Source: Aeromonas diversa CDC 2478-85
GTDB lineage: Bacteria; Pseudomonadota; Gammaproteobacteria; Enterobacterales; Aeromonadaceae
NCBI RefSeq assembly: GCF_000819805.1
Contig: NZ_CDCE01000037.1
Location: 248,001 to 312,000 of the forward strand
Direction of reading: 5' to 3'
Length of the DNA: 64,000 nt
Part shown: one piece after another, positions 44,938-52,658 of the stretch
Position numbering within the stretch: the first letter of the stretch is position 1
Layout: each line of letters begins with the position of its first letter
Program-made: the position numbers and the translations under genes
The notes under the pieces: generated by a model
What the model was told of the DNA's origin: nothing
Database searches by the model: none
What the model saw: only the letters and a program-made list of their open reading frames with translations

Positions 44938-45639
44938 ATGAGACGAGTGCTATTGGCGCTGCTATTGGCGGCGCTCCCTCTGCGCGCCGAGGTGATGGTG
45001 CGCGACATGTTCGATGCGCCCGGGGCCGCGCAGACCTTGCGCGAGCTCTATCCGGATCTGGGGGTGAGCCATCTGGGTAGCCAGCTGGTGGTGAGCGGCA
45101 CGCCGGCGCGTCTGGCCGAGGTGAAGAGCACCCTGGATGCCCTCGACCGGCCACCGGCCATGCTCAATGTCGAGTGGCGGCTGGTGGGGGAGGCGAGCGA
45201 TCAAGGGTGGCAGCTTGGCCTCGATCAGGGCAACCTCACCCTGAACGCGGGGCGGCGCAGCGCGACCACCAGCGGTCACTGGCAGGTGAGCGGTCTCTCG
45301 GGCAAGCCGGTGCGACTCACCCTCGGCACCACTCGGCCCGTGGTGCTCTATGGCTGGCGCGGTGAGCGCTGGGTGCAGCTCGCCGAGGAGCGCGAGGGCA
45401 TTGCCGCCGTACCGACCCTGGTGGGGGAGCGGGTGAGCGTGGCCATCGGCGCCAGCAACAAGACGCCAGGCGGGGCCAGTCGTCAACAGCTCTCCAGCGA
45501 GGTGAGTGGTCGGCTTGGCGAGTGGATCGAGCTCGGTGCCATCACTCAGGCAGAAATCGCGAGTCAGCTGGGCACCACTCTCGGGCAGGGGAGTGAGGCC
45601 CTGCGTCAGCGGCTTCAGGTTCGGGTGACGCGGCGCTAG
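44938..45639 (+). CDS. Secretin N-domain-like periplasmic protein
   Basis: A 233-residue exported protein with signal peptide MRRVLLALLLAALPLRAEV and AGGAGG six bases before the ATG. Residues 35-75 (LGVSHLGSQLVVSGTPARL, then EVKSTLDALDRPPAMLNVEW) look like a NolW/secretin short N-domain. The rest is a beta-rich segment, and the secretin pore domain is missing. It may be a periplasmic accessory to a secretion or pilus system; no such genes are adjacent. I cannot assign a function. A shared hairpin separates it from the convergent DUF2919 gene. Confidence 0.7.
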   Translation: MRRVLLALLLAALPLRAEVMVRDMFDAPGAAQTLRELYPDLGVSHLGSQLVVSGTPARLAEVKSTLDALDRPPAMLNVEWRLVGEASDQGWQLGLDQGNLTLNAGRRSATTSGHWQVSGLSGKPVRLTLGTTRPVVLYGWRGERWVQLAEEREGIAAVPTLVGERVSVAIGASNKTPGGASRQQLSSEVSGRLGEWIELGAITQAEIASQLGTTLGQGSEALRQRLQVRVTRR

Positions 45640-45659
45640 GCGGTGGGGACGATGAGCAA

Positions 45660-45684
45660 AGAGGGCGGCCAGTGGCCGCCCTCT
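45660..45684. terminator. Hairpin between two convergent genes
   Basis: AGAGGGCGGCCA and TGGCCGCCCTCT form a perfect 12-base stem with a one-base centre; T-runs are short on both sides. Confidence 0.7.
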
Positions 45685-45699
45685 TCGTCTGTGCGCCAC

Positions 45700-46164
45700 T
45701 CAGTCATGAGGCACGAGGCGATCGCTGGCATAGTCGCGCAGCTGACGGCTGCGCAGCAGATACCAGATGGCCCAGAGGTTGCCTACCAGGGTGAGGGCGC
45801 TGGCCCAGTTAAAGTCCCAGCCCTGGGTGTCGAGGGTGGCGCCTTGCAAGAGCAGGCCGCCGAGGGCCGAGATGAGCAGCAGGGCGCGCGTGTGACGGCG
45901 CAGCCAGGCGCGCAGCGGGTGGGATTGCAGCCCGCCGCAGGCGAGCAGGGCGAGGGCGGCCGGCAGATCGCTGGTCATGGCCAGATAGAGGCTCGGCTTG
46001 TCGGGGTAGAGCAGGGTGAGGATCTCGCTTCCCCCCTGATGGGTGACGCCGGCCATCAGAAACAGCCAGAGAGAGCGGGTGAGCAGCAGGGCAATGGGCC
46101 AAAACCAGAAGGGAGGATTGAGCTGGCCGTGGCGATCGTATCTGTGTTCGGGATAGAGGGTCAT
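45700..46164 (-). CDS. DUF2919 family inner-membrane protein (YfeZ-like)
   Basis: A 154-residue protein with four predicted helices. The start MTLYPEHRYDRHGQLNPPFWFWPIALLLTRS and the middle ILTLLYPDKPSLYLAMTSDLPAAL match DUF2919. The ATG at 46164 is chosen because GGAG lies six bases upstream; longer frames add up to 45 residues without support. No function is known. Downstream, a hairpin is shared with the convergent secretin-like gene. Confidence 0.85.
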   Translation of the reverse strand: MTLYPEHRYDRHGQLNPPFWFWPIALLLTRSLWLFLMAGVTHQGGSEILTLLYPDKPSLYLAMTSDLPAALALLACGGLQSHPLRAWLRRHTRALLLISALGGLLLQGATLDTQGWDFNWASALTLVGNLWAIWYLLRSRQLRDYASDRLVPHD

Positions 46165-46390
46165 GAGCATCTCCAGGGGCGATGACAACCATATGGGGAT
46201 GCCAAGCCGCGGATGCAATGGGTTGAAGCCGACCCGGGCGCGAGATAAAAAAAGTCCCTCGCGGGGAGGGACTAACTGCACACAGATACAGGAACACAAG
46301 CCAGCAGGCTAGTGACACGAATTATGGGCTATTGAGGCAAAATGCCTAGCTGTCAGATGTGACATACGGGGCCACCATCGGGCCACAGAA

Positions 46391-46424
46391 AGCGAAAAGG
46401 CCCAGTCATAAGACTGGGCCTTTT
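46391..46424 (-). terminator. Terminator of tRNA-Pro
   Basis: On the minus strand AAAAGGCCCAGTC, a four-base loop and GACTGGGCCTTTT form a 13-base stem with a T-run, 12 bases after the tRNA. Confidence 0.93.
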
Positions 46425-46435
46425 GCGGGGAATGA

Positions 46436-46512
46436 TGGTCGGCGTGAGAGGATTTGAACCTCCGACCCCTGACACCCCATGACAGTGCGCTACCTGGCTG
46501 CGCTACACGCCG
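46436..46512 (-). tRNA. proL: tRNA-Pro(GGG)
   Basis: A 77-nucleotide tRNA with acceptor CGGCGTG/CACGCCG, anticodon GGG in GTCATGGGGTGTC and an encoded CCA end. The anticodon arm keeps the U-U mismatch and A32 of E. coli proL. Reads the CCC and CCU proline codons. Confidence 0.96.
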
Positions 46513-46610
46513 ACGTGGTCAGCTTGGCTGACGGGGGCAGAGTCTATGGGGATGGCCTCTGCCTGTCAACACGAAATCGGCCACCTCGGTTTGTTTGCCT
46601 GCTTTGTGAT

Positions 46611-47960
46611 CTATTGACGATCAAAGGTTAAGCGCTTGCCTAAAAGTGCATCGGTGACCTGGCCGCCCTGATAGGCGATCTGGCCATTGACCAGGGTGGT
46701 ATCGATGCTGCTGTGGAAGCGGTAGCCGTTGAACGGGGTCCAGGCGCAGTGATAGAGGATGTTGCTGTCGTTCACCACATAGGGTTTGCCCAGATCGAGC
46801 AGCACCAGATCGGCGTAGTAGCCCTCGCGAATATAGCCGCGATCTTCAATCTCGTAGCGTTCGGCCACCGCATGGGAGGTCTTTTGCACGATCTTCTCCA
46901 GGGTGAAGACGCCGTTGTGGTAGAGCTCGAGCAGCGCCAGCAGGGAGTGCTGCACCAACGGGATGCCGGAGGGGGCCTTGAAGTAGCTCTGCTGCTTCTC
47001 CTCCCAGGTGTGGGGGGCGTGGTCGGTGGCGATGATGTCGAGCACGTCGCTGCGCACCGCGTCGAGCAGGGCGTGCTGGTCGGCCACCGTCTTGACCGAG
47101 GGGTTGCACTTGATCTGGCTGCCCAGGGTCTCGTAGTCCTCCTCGTTGAAGAAGAGGTGGTGCACGCACACCTCGGCGGTGATCTGCTTGGTGCGCAGCT
47201 CTTTGACGTCCTGGCTCGGGGTGAACAGCGACAGCTCCTTGGCGGAAGTCAGGTGCAGCACGTGCAGCTTGGCGCCGTGCTCCTTGGCCAGCGCGACCGC
47301 CAGCGACGAGGAGCGATAGCAGGCCTCGTCACTGCGGATATGGGCGTGCTCGCGCATCGGCACCTGCTCGCCCCAGCGTTCGCGGGCGGCCTGCTCGTTG
47401 GCGGCGATGGTGGGGGTATCCTCGCAATGGGTCACCAGCAGCACCGGGCTTTCGCGGAAGATGGCGGCCAGGGTCTCCTGGTTGTCGACCAGCATGTTGC
47501 CGGTGGAGGAGCCCATGAAGATCTTCACCCCGCAATTGCGCTTGGGATCGAGGCGCTTGATCTCTTCCAGGTTGTCGTTGGTGGCCCCCAGATAGAAGCT
47601 GTAGTTGGCCACCGAGGAGTGCTCGGCGATGGCGTATTTGGCTTCGAGCGCGTCTATGGTGGTGGTCTGGGGATTGACGTTGGGCATCTCCATAAAGCTG
47701 GTGGTGCCCCCGGCGACGGCGGCGCGCGATTCGCTTCGAATGGTGCCCTTGTGGGTCAGTCCGGGCTCACGAAAGTGAACCTGATCGTCGATCATGCCGG
47801 GGATCAGGTGCTTGCCCCTGGCGTCGATGACGATGGCGTCGGCAGGCGCCTCGATATGAGGGGCGACACGGGCGATCCGCTCCCCCTCGATCAAGACATC
47901 GGCGGCGTAGATCTGTCCTTCATTGACGAGAGTGGCCTGGGAGATAAGCAGCTTGTTCAT
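46611..47960 (-). CDS. pyrC: Dihydroorotase-family amidohydrolase
   Basis: A 449-residue amidohydrolase resembling class I dihydroorotases, which cyclise carbamoyl aspartate in pyrimidine synthesis. The usual metal motif DxHxH reads DDQVHFREPG, with Gln in place of the first His. The carboxylated Lys (CGVKIFMGSSTGN), the His residues in THCED and LHLTSAKE, and the catalytic Asp in IIATDHAPHTWEEK are kept. The start MNKLLISQATLV at 47960 fits; the frame extends 12 codons further. It is divergent from a PTPS-like gene. Role as the main PyrC is likely but not certain, because of the changed motif. Confidence 0.85.
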   Translation of the reverse strand: MNKLLISQATLVNEGQIYAADVLIEGERIARVAPHIEAPADAIVIDARGKHLIPGMIDDQVHFREPGLTHKGTIRSESRAAVAGGTTSFMEMPNVNPQTTTIDALEAKYAIAEHSSVANYSFYLGATNDNLEEIKRLDPKRNCGVKIFMGSSTGNMLVDNQETLAAIFRESPVLLVTHCEDTPTIAANEQAARERWGEQVPMREHAHIRSDEACYRSSSLAVALAKEHGAKLHVLHLTSAKELSLFTPSQDVKELRTKQITAEVCVHHLFFNEEDYETLGSQIKCNPSVKTVADQHALLDAVRSDVLDIIATDHAPHTWEEKQQSYFKAPSGIPLVQHSLLALLELYHNGVFTLEKIVQKTSHAVAERYEIEDRGYIREGYYADLVLLDLGKPYVVNDSNILYHCAWTPFNGYRFHSSIDTTLVNGQIAYQGGQVTDALLGKRLTFDRQ

Positions 47961-48037
47961 GGGGGTCCAGTTCCTTTGCAGAAGATCGCGCGTCATAATA
48001 CCTGAAACCCGTTTACTGCTGTAGGCAAGAGATAGTG

Positions 48038-48913
48038 ATGAAATTGTTCGTAAGAGACCTCACCGTGATTGACTCCAGCTACCTGTGTGAGCGCCGTGGC
48101 ATGGTGGGCGAGAGCTGGGTAGTGGACATCGAGCTCGGCGGTGAACTCAACGAGATGAGCATGCTGCTTGACTTTGGTCGGGTTAAAAAGCTGATCAAGG
48201 CGATCATCGACCGGGAGGTGGATCACAAGCTGCTCATCCCCGCTGACAACCCCCTGCTGCGCCGCGCCGCACCTGCCGCCGGTGAGGTGTGGGTCGACTG
48301 GCTTCGACCGGGGCACACCATTCATCTGCGTAGCCCGGAGCAGGCGTTTGCCTTTATTCCCGGTCAACAGGTCGACAAGGAGAGCCTGGTCGCCTATTTG
48401 ATGGAGATCCTGGCCCGTGAGTTGCCCGGCAATATCAAGGATCTCGCCCTGACCCTGCGTCACGAAAAGATTGAAGGCGCCTTTTACCACTACAGCCATG
48501 GCCTCAAGAAGCACGATGGCAACTGCCAGCGCATCGCTCACGGCCACCGCTCTCCCATCGAGCTCTATGTGGACGGGGAGCGCGCCCCCGAGTTCGAGGC
48601 CGCCTTCGCCGAGCGCTGGAGCGATATTTACCTCGGCACCCTTGAGGATGAGGTGGCGCTCGAGACGCTGGCCCTGAGCCCACAGGCCGCCCTGATCGGC
48701 CCAGATAGCCACATCGGTTTTGCCTATGAGGCCCCTCAGGGTCGCTTCGAGCTGGCCATGCCGCGTGCCGGGGTGGAGATGATCGACACCGACACCACGG
48801 TCGAGCTGCTTGCCCACTACATCGCCCGTGAGGTGAAAAAGCAGGTGGGGGAGAAGTTTCTCAAGGTGGTCGCCTATGAAGGGGTCGGCAAGGGCGCCAT
48901 CGCCTGGGCCTGA
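48038..48913 (+). CDS. 6-carboxytetrahydropterin synthase (QueD/PTPS)-like protein
   Basis: A 291-residue protein about twice the length of QueD. The C-terminal half has the PTPS motif FYHYSHGL (His151, His154), then Cys163 and His168/His170 in NCQRIAHGH, which fit the zinc and catalytic residues of the family. The N-terminal half looks like a degenerate second T-fold: VVDIELGGELNEMSMLLDFG and DREVDHKLLIP resemble the QueD segments for substrate binding, but metal ligands are missing. It may act in queuosine or folate-type pterin chemistry; function is inferred only. It is divergent from the dihydroorotase gene, 77 bases apart. Confidence 0.85.
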   Translation: MKLFVRDLTVIDSSYLCERRGMVGESWVVDIELGGELNEMSMLLDFGRVKKLIKAIIDREVDHKLLIPADNPLLRRAAPAAGEVWVDWLRPGHTIHLRSPEQAFAFIPGQQVDKESLVAYLMEILARELPGNIKDLALTLRHEKIEGAFYHYSHGLKKHDGNCQRIAHGHRSPIELYVDGERAPEFEAAFAERWSDIYLGTLEDEVALETLALSPQAALIGPDSHIGFAYEAPQGRFELAMPRAGVEMIDTDTTVELLAHYIAREVKKQVGEKFLKVVAYEGVGKGAIAWA

Positions 48914-48934
48914 GCCTTGATGCCGAAAGGCAAT

Positions 48935-48965
48935 AAAAAAACCACCGCATGAGGCGGTGGTTTTT
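48935..48965. terminator. Terminator between PTPS-like gene and pfkA
   Basis: AAAACCACCGC and GCGGTGGTTTTT form an 11-base stem with A/T tracts on both sides, suited to stop transcription from either direction. Confidence 0.93.
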
Positions 48966-48983
48966 CTTTATGGGCAACCCGGA

Positions 48984-49955
48984 TTAGAACAGGGTGCTGG
49001 AGAGGTTGTAGAGCTCCTGATCGAACGGGCGCTTCATGTTCTCGATGCAATCGATGATGTCATGGTGCACCAGCTCGTTTTTCTGGATCCCGATGCAGCG
49101 GCCGCCATGGCCCTCCATCAGCAGCTCGACGGCGTAGGCACCCATACGGCTCGACATGATGCGATCGCGCGCGGTCGGGGCGCCGCCACGCTGGATGTGG
49201 CCGAGGATGGTGGCACGGGTTTCACGGCCGGTCATGGCCTCGATGTCTTTGGCCAGGGCGTTGACGTCGGTGACGTGCTCGCAGATGGTGATGATGGCGT
49301 GCTTCTTGCCTTTGGCTTCACCGGCACGGATCTGCTCGAGCAGCTTCTCTTTGTCGAAGGCCACTTCCGGCACGATCACGTATTCGGCACCACCGGCGAC
49401 GGCGGCAGACATGGCCAGATCGCCGCAGTGACGGCCCATGATCTCGACCACAGAGATGCGGTGGTGAGAGCTGCAGGTGTCGCGCAGACGGTCGATGGCA
49501 TCCACCACTACGTTCAGGGCGGTGTCAAAGCCGATGGTGAAGTCGGTGCCGGCGATGTCGTTATCGATGGTGCCGGGCAGGCCGATGCAGGGGTAGCCCA
49601 TCTCGGTCAGCTTCTTGGCGCCCATGTAGGAGCCGTCACCGCCGATCACCACCAGGGCCTCAATGCCGTGCTTTTTCAGGTTTTCGATGGCCTCGGCGCG
49701 CACTTTCTCCTCCTTGAAGGCGGGGAAGCGGGCAGAGCCGAGGAAGGTGCCGCCGCGGTTCACCACGTCGGAGACGCTGTGACGCTCGAGCTTGACGATG
49801 CGGTCCTGGTGCAGGCCCAGATATCCGTCCTGGATACCATAGACCTCGAGCCCGTGGTGCAGGCCGGCGCGCACCACGGCGCGGATGGCTGCGTTCATAC
49901 CCGGGGCGTCGCCACCGCTGGTCAGTACACCAATACGCTTGATCTGTTTGGTCAT
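48984..49955 (-). CDS. pfkA: 6-phosphofructokinase PfkA (isozyme I)
   Basis: PfkA phosphorylates fructose 6-phosphate, the committed step of glycolysis. The 323-residue protein has the ATP-binding [18 protein letters not shown] and [14 protein letters not shown], the catalytic segment [19 protein letters not shown] and the effector-site residue region GRHCGDLA. It follows tpiA on the same strand after 132 bases that contain two hairpins, so it may be read from its own promoter or by readthrough. Its partner in the opposite direction, Fbp, is also in the window. Confidence 0.98.
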   Translation of the reverse strand: MTKQIKRIGVLTSGGDAPGMNAAIRAVVRAGLHHGLEVYGIQDGYLGLHQDRIVKLERHSVSDVVNRGGTFLGSARFPAFKEEKVRAEAIENLKKHGIEALVVIGGDGSYMGAKKLTEMGYPCIGLPGTIDNDIAGTDFTIGFDTALNVVVDAIDRLRDTCSSHHRISVVEIMGRHCGDLAMSAAVAGGAEYVIVPEVAFDKEKLLEQIRAGEAKGKKHAIITICEHVTDVNALAKDIEAMTGRETRATILGHIQRGGAPTARDRIMSSRMGAYAVELLMEGHGGRCIGIQKNELVHHDIIDCIENMKRPFDQELYNLSSTLF

Positions 49956-50010
49956 TGTCTGCCTCTGGATCTGAGTTTACGAATCAGGATAGCCTGTTTT
50001 TATTGGCTTC

Positions 50011-50051
50011 GGCTTTCCCATGGGTCAGTGGGGGAGGCCCATGGGAAAGCC
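50011..50051. repeat. 14-base inverted repeat between tpiA and pfkA
   Basis: GGCTTTCCCATGGG and CCCATGGGAAAGCC are perfect arms around a 13-base loop. Each arm itself contains CCATGG. There is no T-run, so this looks like a processing or regulatory hairpin rather than a terminator. Confidence 0.6.
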
Positions 50052-50054
50052 AAC

Positions 50055-50078
50055 AAGAGGGGGCACAGGCCCCCTCTT
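50055..50078 (-). terminator. Hairpin after tpiA
   Basis: AAGAGGGGGC and GCCCCCTCTT form a ten-base stem with a four-base loop ten bases after the tpiA stop on the minus strand. The T-run is short. Confidence 0.65.
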
Positions 50079-50087
50079 TATATGCGC

Positions 50088-50843
50088 TTATTTGGCAGCG
50101 CCGGCGATGATCTGGGAGAAGTCTTCCACCTTCAGGGAAGCACCACCCACCAGGCCACCGTCGATGTCCGGCTGACCGAACAGGTCGGCGGCGGTCGCGC
50201 CAGTCACGGAGCCACCGTACAGGATCTGCACCTTGGCGGCGACGTCGGCGTCGAAACCGGCCAGGTACTGACGGATGTGGGCGTGCACGGACTGAGCGAT
50301 CTCGGGGGTCGCGGTCTTGCCGGTGCCGATGGCCCATACCGGCTCATAGGCGATGACGGCGTTGGTGAAGGAAGCGATGCCGGAGCGGTCGATGACGGCC
50401 TTCAGCTGGGTCTCAACCACCTGGTTGGTGGTACCCGCTTCGAACTGCTCCAGGGTCTCGCCGATGCACAGCACCGGAATGAGGCCCACTTTCTGGATGG
50501 CTTCGTACTTGGCGGCGACCACGGCGTCGGTTTCGGCGTGCAGGGTGCGGCGCTCGCTGTGACCGACCAGGGAGTAGGTGCAGCCGAACTCTTTGAGCAT
50601 GACGGGGGAGTTTTCACCGGTGAAGGCGCCGGCTTCGTGCACGTCGGCAGACTGGGCACCGTAGGCGATCCGGGTGCCGGCGGTCAGTTGCTCGACCTGG
50701 CCCAGGAAGATAACCGGGGGGCAGACGGCGACTTGAACGGAGGGGTGGGCGGCGGCAGCCGGAGCCAGACCCTTGATCAGGGCTTCGACGGAAGCCTTGG
50801 TGCCATTCAGTTTCCAGTTACCCATTACCAGATGCTGTCTCAT
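50088..50843 (-). CDS. tpiA: Triose-phosphate isomerase TpiA
   Basis: TpiA interconverts dihydroxyacetone phosphate and glyceraldehyde 3-phosphate. The 251-residue barrel enzyme has the substrate residues Asn and Lys in GNWKLNG, the catalytic His in LVGHSERR and the catalytic Glu in IAYEPVWAIGTGKTA. The ATG at 50843 gives the standard start MRQHLVMGNWK and follows GGAAGAAG; the open frame runs 12 codons further. pfkA lies downstream on the same strand, so two glycolytic enzymes are neighbours. Confidence 0.98.
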   Translation of the reverse strand: MRQHLVMGNWKLNGTKASVEALIKGLAPAAAAHPSVQVAVCPPVIFLGQVEQLTAGTRIAYGAQSADVHEAGAFTGENSPVMLKEFGCTYSLVGHSERRTLHAETDAVVAAKYEAIQKVGLIPVLCIGETLEQFEAGTTNQVVETQLKAVIDRSGIASFTNAVIAYEPVWAIGTGKTATPEIAQSVHAHIRQYLAGFDADVAAKVQILYGGSVTGATAADLFGQPDIDGGLVGGASLKVEDFSQIIAGAAK

Positions 50844-50980
50844 TTCTTCTTCCTTCTGAGATGTTTGACTGCGGGTCATTATAAGAAGTGAACCGGGACC
50901 AAGATAGCCGCGTCGACGGCTATTGATGTAATTTTTTTTCGTTTTATCTGATCCAGGTCAGTTTCCAACCCCTTGATTGT

Positions 50981-51751
50981 TCACTCGTTGCTCTGTCCGC
51001 GCAGCCGGCTCCAGAGCTGACCGATCCACTCGTGCAGGGCCGCCTCCGAATACATCAGATAACGCCCTCTTGGCAGGTAACTATAGAGAGGCAGCGGCTC
51101 CTGGCTCTCCTTGGCGGTGTAGTCGGTGGGGGCCGGGATGGGGTTCATGCCCTGGGCCCGGTAGAGGGCCAGCGCCCGCGGCATGTGGGTGGCTGAGGTG
51201 ACCAGCGCCACCTGCTGACCGGCCAGGGCGCGGCTGATGGAGACCGCCTCGTCGTGAGTGTCTTTGTTGTTTTCAAACAACTGCATCCGCGAGCGGGGGA
51301 TGCCCAGGCTCTCGGCCACGCGAGCGTTCACCTCGGCGTTGGAGAGGGGGTCACCGACCGCGTAGCCGGAGAAGATCAGGGCGGCGTTGGGATACGCCCA
51401 GGCCAGACGGACCCCTTCCAGGGTGCGCGCCAGAGAGATGTTGTTCTGCCAGCTCGACAGCGGCACGGCCGGATCCGAGACATGGCCGTTGCCGAGCACC
51501 ACGATGGCGTCGATACGAGGATGCGCGGCCACCACCAAGGGAGGATTGGCCTGCTCGAGGGGGCGGGCCAGCTCAAAACCGACCGGGCGCATGCCAAAGG
51601 CGGCGATCAGCAGCAGCGAGAGGGTGGCCAGCAGCTTGCCGCTCTTTTGAAAGCGGGTGAACCACAGCAGCAGCAGGGCCAGCAGCAGCAGGGAGAGGCC
51701 GAAGGGGAGGGGCATCAGCAGATGACCCAACCATTTTTTGATGGCGAACAC
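50981..51751 (-). CDS. elyC: Envelope biogenesis factor ElyC (DUF218)
   Basis: ElyC is a two-helix inner-membrane protein of the SanA/YdcF (DUF218) family needed for peptidoglycan synthesis at low temperature and for lipid carrier balance. The 256-residue product starts with GTG at 51751 (VFAIKKWLGHLLMPLPFGL), preceded by GAGGA, and contains IDAIVVLGNGHVSD, SARTLEGVRLAW-like ARTLEGVRLAWAYP and VTSATHMPRALALYRAQG. A much longer open frame on this strand is only a read-through of the methyltransferase antisense. It is divergent from cmoM, as in E. coli. Confidence 0.93.
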   Translation of the reverse strand: MFAIKKWLGHLLMPLPFGLSLLLLALLLLWFTRFQKSGKLLATLSLLLIAAFGMRPVGFELARPLEQANPPLVVAAHPRIDAIVVLGNGHVSDPAVPLSSWQNNISLARTLEGVRLAWAYPNAALIFSGYAVGDPLSNAEVNARVAESLGIPRSRMQLFENNKDTHDEAVSISRALAGQQVALVTSATHMPRALALYRAQGMNPIPAPTDYTAKESQEPLPLYSYLPRGRYLMYSEAALHEWIGQLWSRLRGQSNE

Positions 51752-51770
51752 GGGGCGGAGTCCTCGGGTT

Positions 51771-51799
51771 TTGACGAACCGCACGAGTATGCCAGAATA
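51771..51799 (+). promoter_or_regulatory. Promoter of the cmoM-mukFEB operon
   Basis: TTGACG (51771-51776) and AGAATA (51794-51799) with a 17-base spacer lie in the 96-base divergent gap to elyC and about 50 bases before the chosen cmoM start. Confidence 0.6.
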
Positions 51800-51847
51800 G
51801 CGCACTTTTGGAATTGGCCCGACCGGGCCCGTTTTCGAGTCAGTTTC

Positions 51848-52621
51848 TTGAAGCACGATCAGAGTTTCGACGGGCGCGCCGACAAGTTCGCCCGCAATAT
51901 CTACGACTCCAGCAAGGGCCGCATCCGCACCACAGTGGTGTGGAGCGATCTGGAGGCCTGCCTCGCCCGCCTTGGGGACCGCCCCCTGCGCATCCTCGAT
52001 GCGGGCGGCGGCTTTGGTTTTTTTGCCCGCCGTCTGGCCGCCCTCGGCCATCAGGTGACCCTGTGCGATCTCTCCGCCGAGATGCTCGCCATGGCCCGCG
52101 TCGCCATCGAGGAGGAGGGGCTGACCGACAGGATTCGTCTCATTCATTGCCCCATTCAGGATCTCAAGACCCAGGTGACCGGGCCCTTCGATCTGGTGCT
52201 CTGCCACGCCGTGCTCGAGTGGCTGGCCGAGCCGCGCCAGACCCTGCTCGGCCTGTTCCCATTCCTGGCGCCGGGCGGCATACTGTCCCTGCTTTTTTAC
52301 AACCGCCATGGCCTCTTGTTCCAGAGCCTGGTGGTGGGGAATTTCGACTACGTGAAGGCGGGGCTTAGCAAGAAGCGCCAGACCGCCCTGACGCCCACCA
52401 ATCCGCAAACGCCCGAGCAGGTCTACGACTGGGTCGGACGCGGCGGCTTGAAGATCATCGGCAAGACCGGGGTGCGCGTCATTCACGATTACATGCGTCA
52501 CAAGGAAGATCAGACCGGCAAGTTCGAGGACCTGCTGGCCATGGAGCAGCACTACTGCCGGCAGGAGCCTTTCGTCTCCCTCGGTCGCTATATCCATGTG
52601 ATGGCGCAAAAGCCGCTATGA
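51848..52621 (+). CDS. cmoM: tRNA 5-carboxymethoxyuridine methyltransferase CmoM
   Basis: CmoM is a SAM-dependent methyltransferase that makes mcmo5U at the wobble position of tRNAs. The product from the TTG at 51848 (MKHDQSFDGRADKFARNIYDS) has 257 residues and aligns with E. coli CmoM from its start. Motif I is ILDAGGGFGFFARRLA; LVLCHAVLEWLAEP and LSLLFYNRHGLLFQSLVVGNFDYVKAG are family signatures. No ATG or GTG is available nearby, so TTG is inferred from alignment; upstream coding extension overlaps elyC. It leads the mukFEB genes. Confidence 0.92.
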   Translation: MKHDQSFDGRADKFARNIYDSSKGRIRTTVVWSDLEACLARLGDRPLRILDAGGGFGFFARRLAALGHQVTLCDLSAEMLAMARVAIEEEGLTDRIRLIHCPIQDLKTQVTGPFDLVLCHAVLEWLAEPRQTLLGLFPFLAPGGILSLLFYNRHGLLFQSLVVGNFDYVKAGLSKKRQTALTPTNPQTPEQVYDWVGRGGLKIIGKTGVRVIHDYMRHKEDQTGKFEDLLAMEQHYCRQEPFVSLGRYIHVMAQKPL

Positions 52622-52658
52622 CCCGTGCATTAGCAAGATAACAACACGAGATGACCTC

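Noticed and set aside
46713-48005. Long plus-strand frame opposite the dihydroorotase gene
   Set aside because: Antisense of a clearly recognised enzyme; Gly/Val/His-rich composition without motifs.
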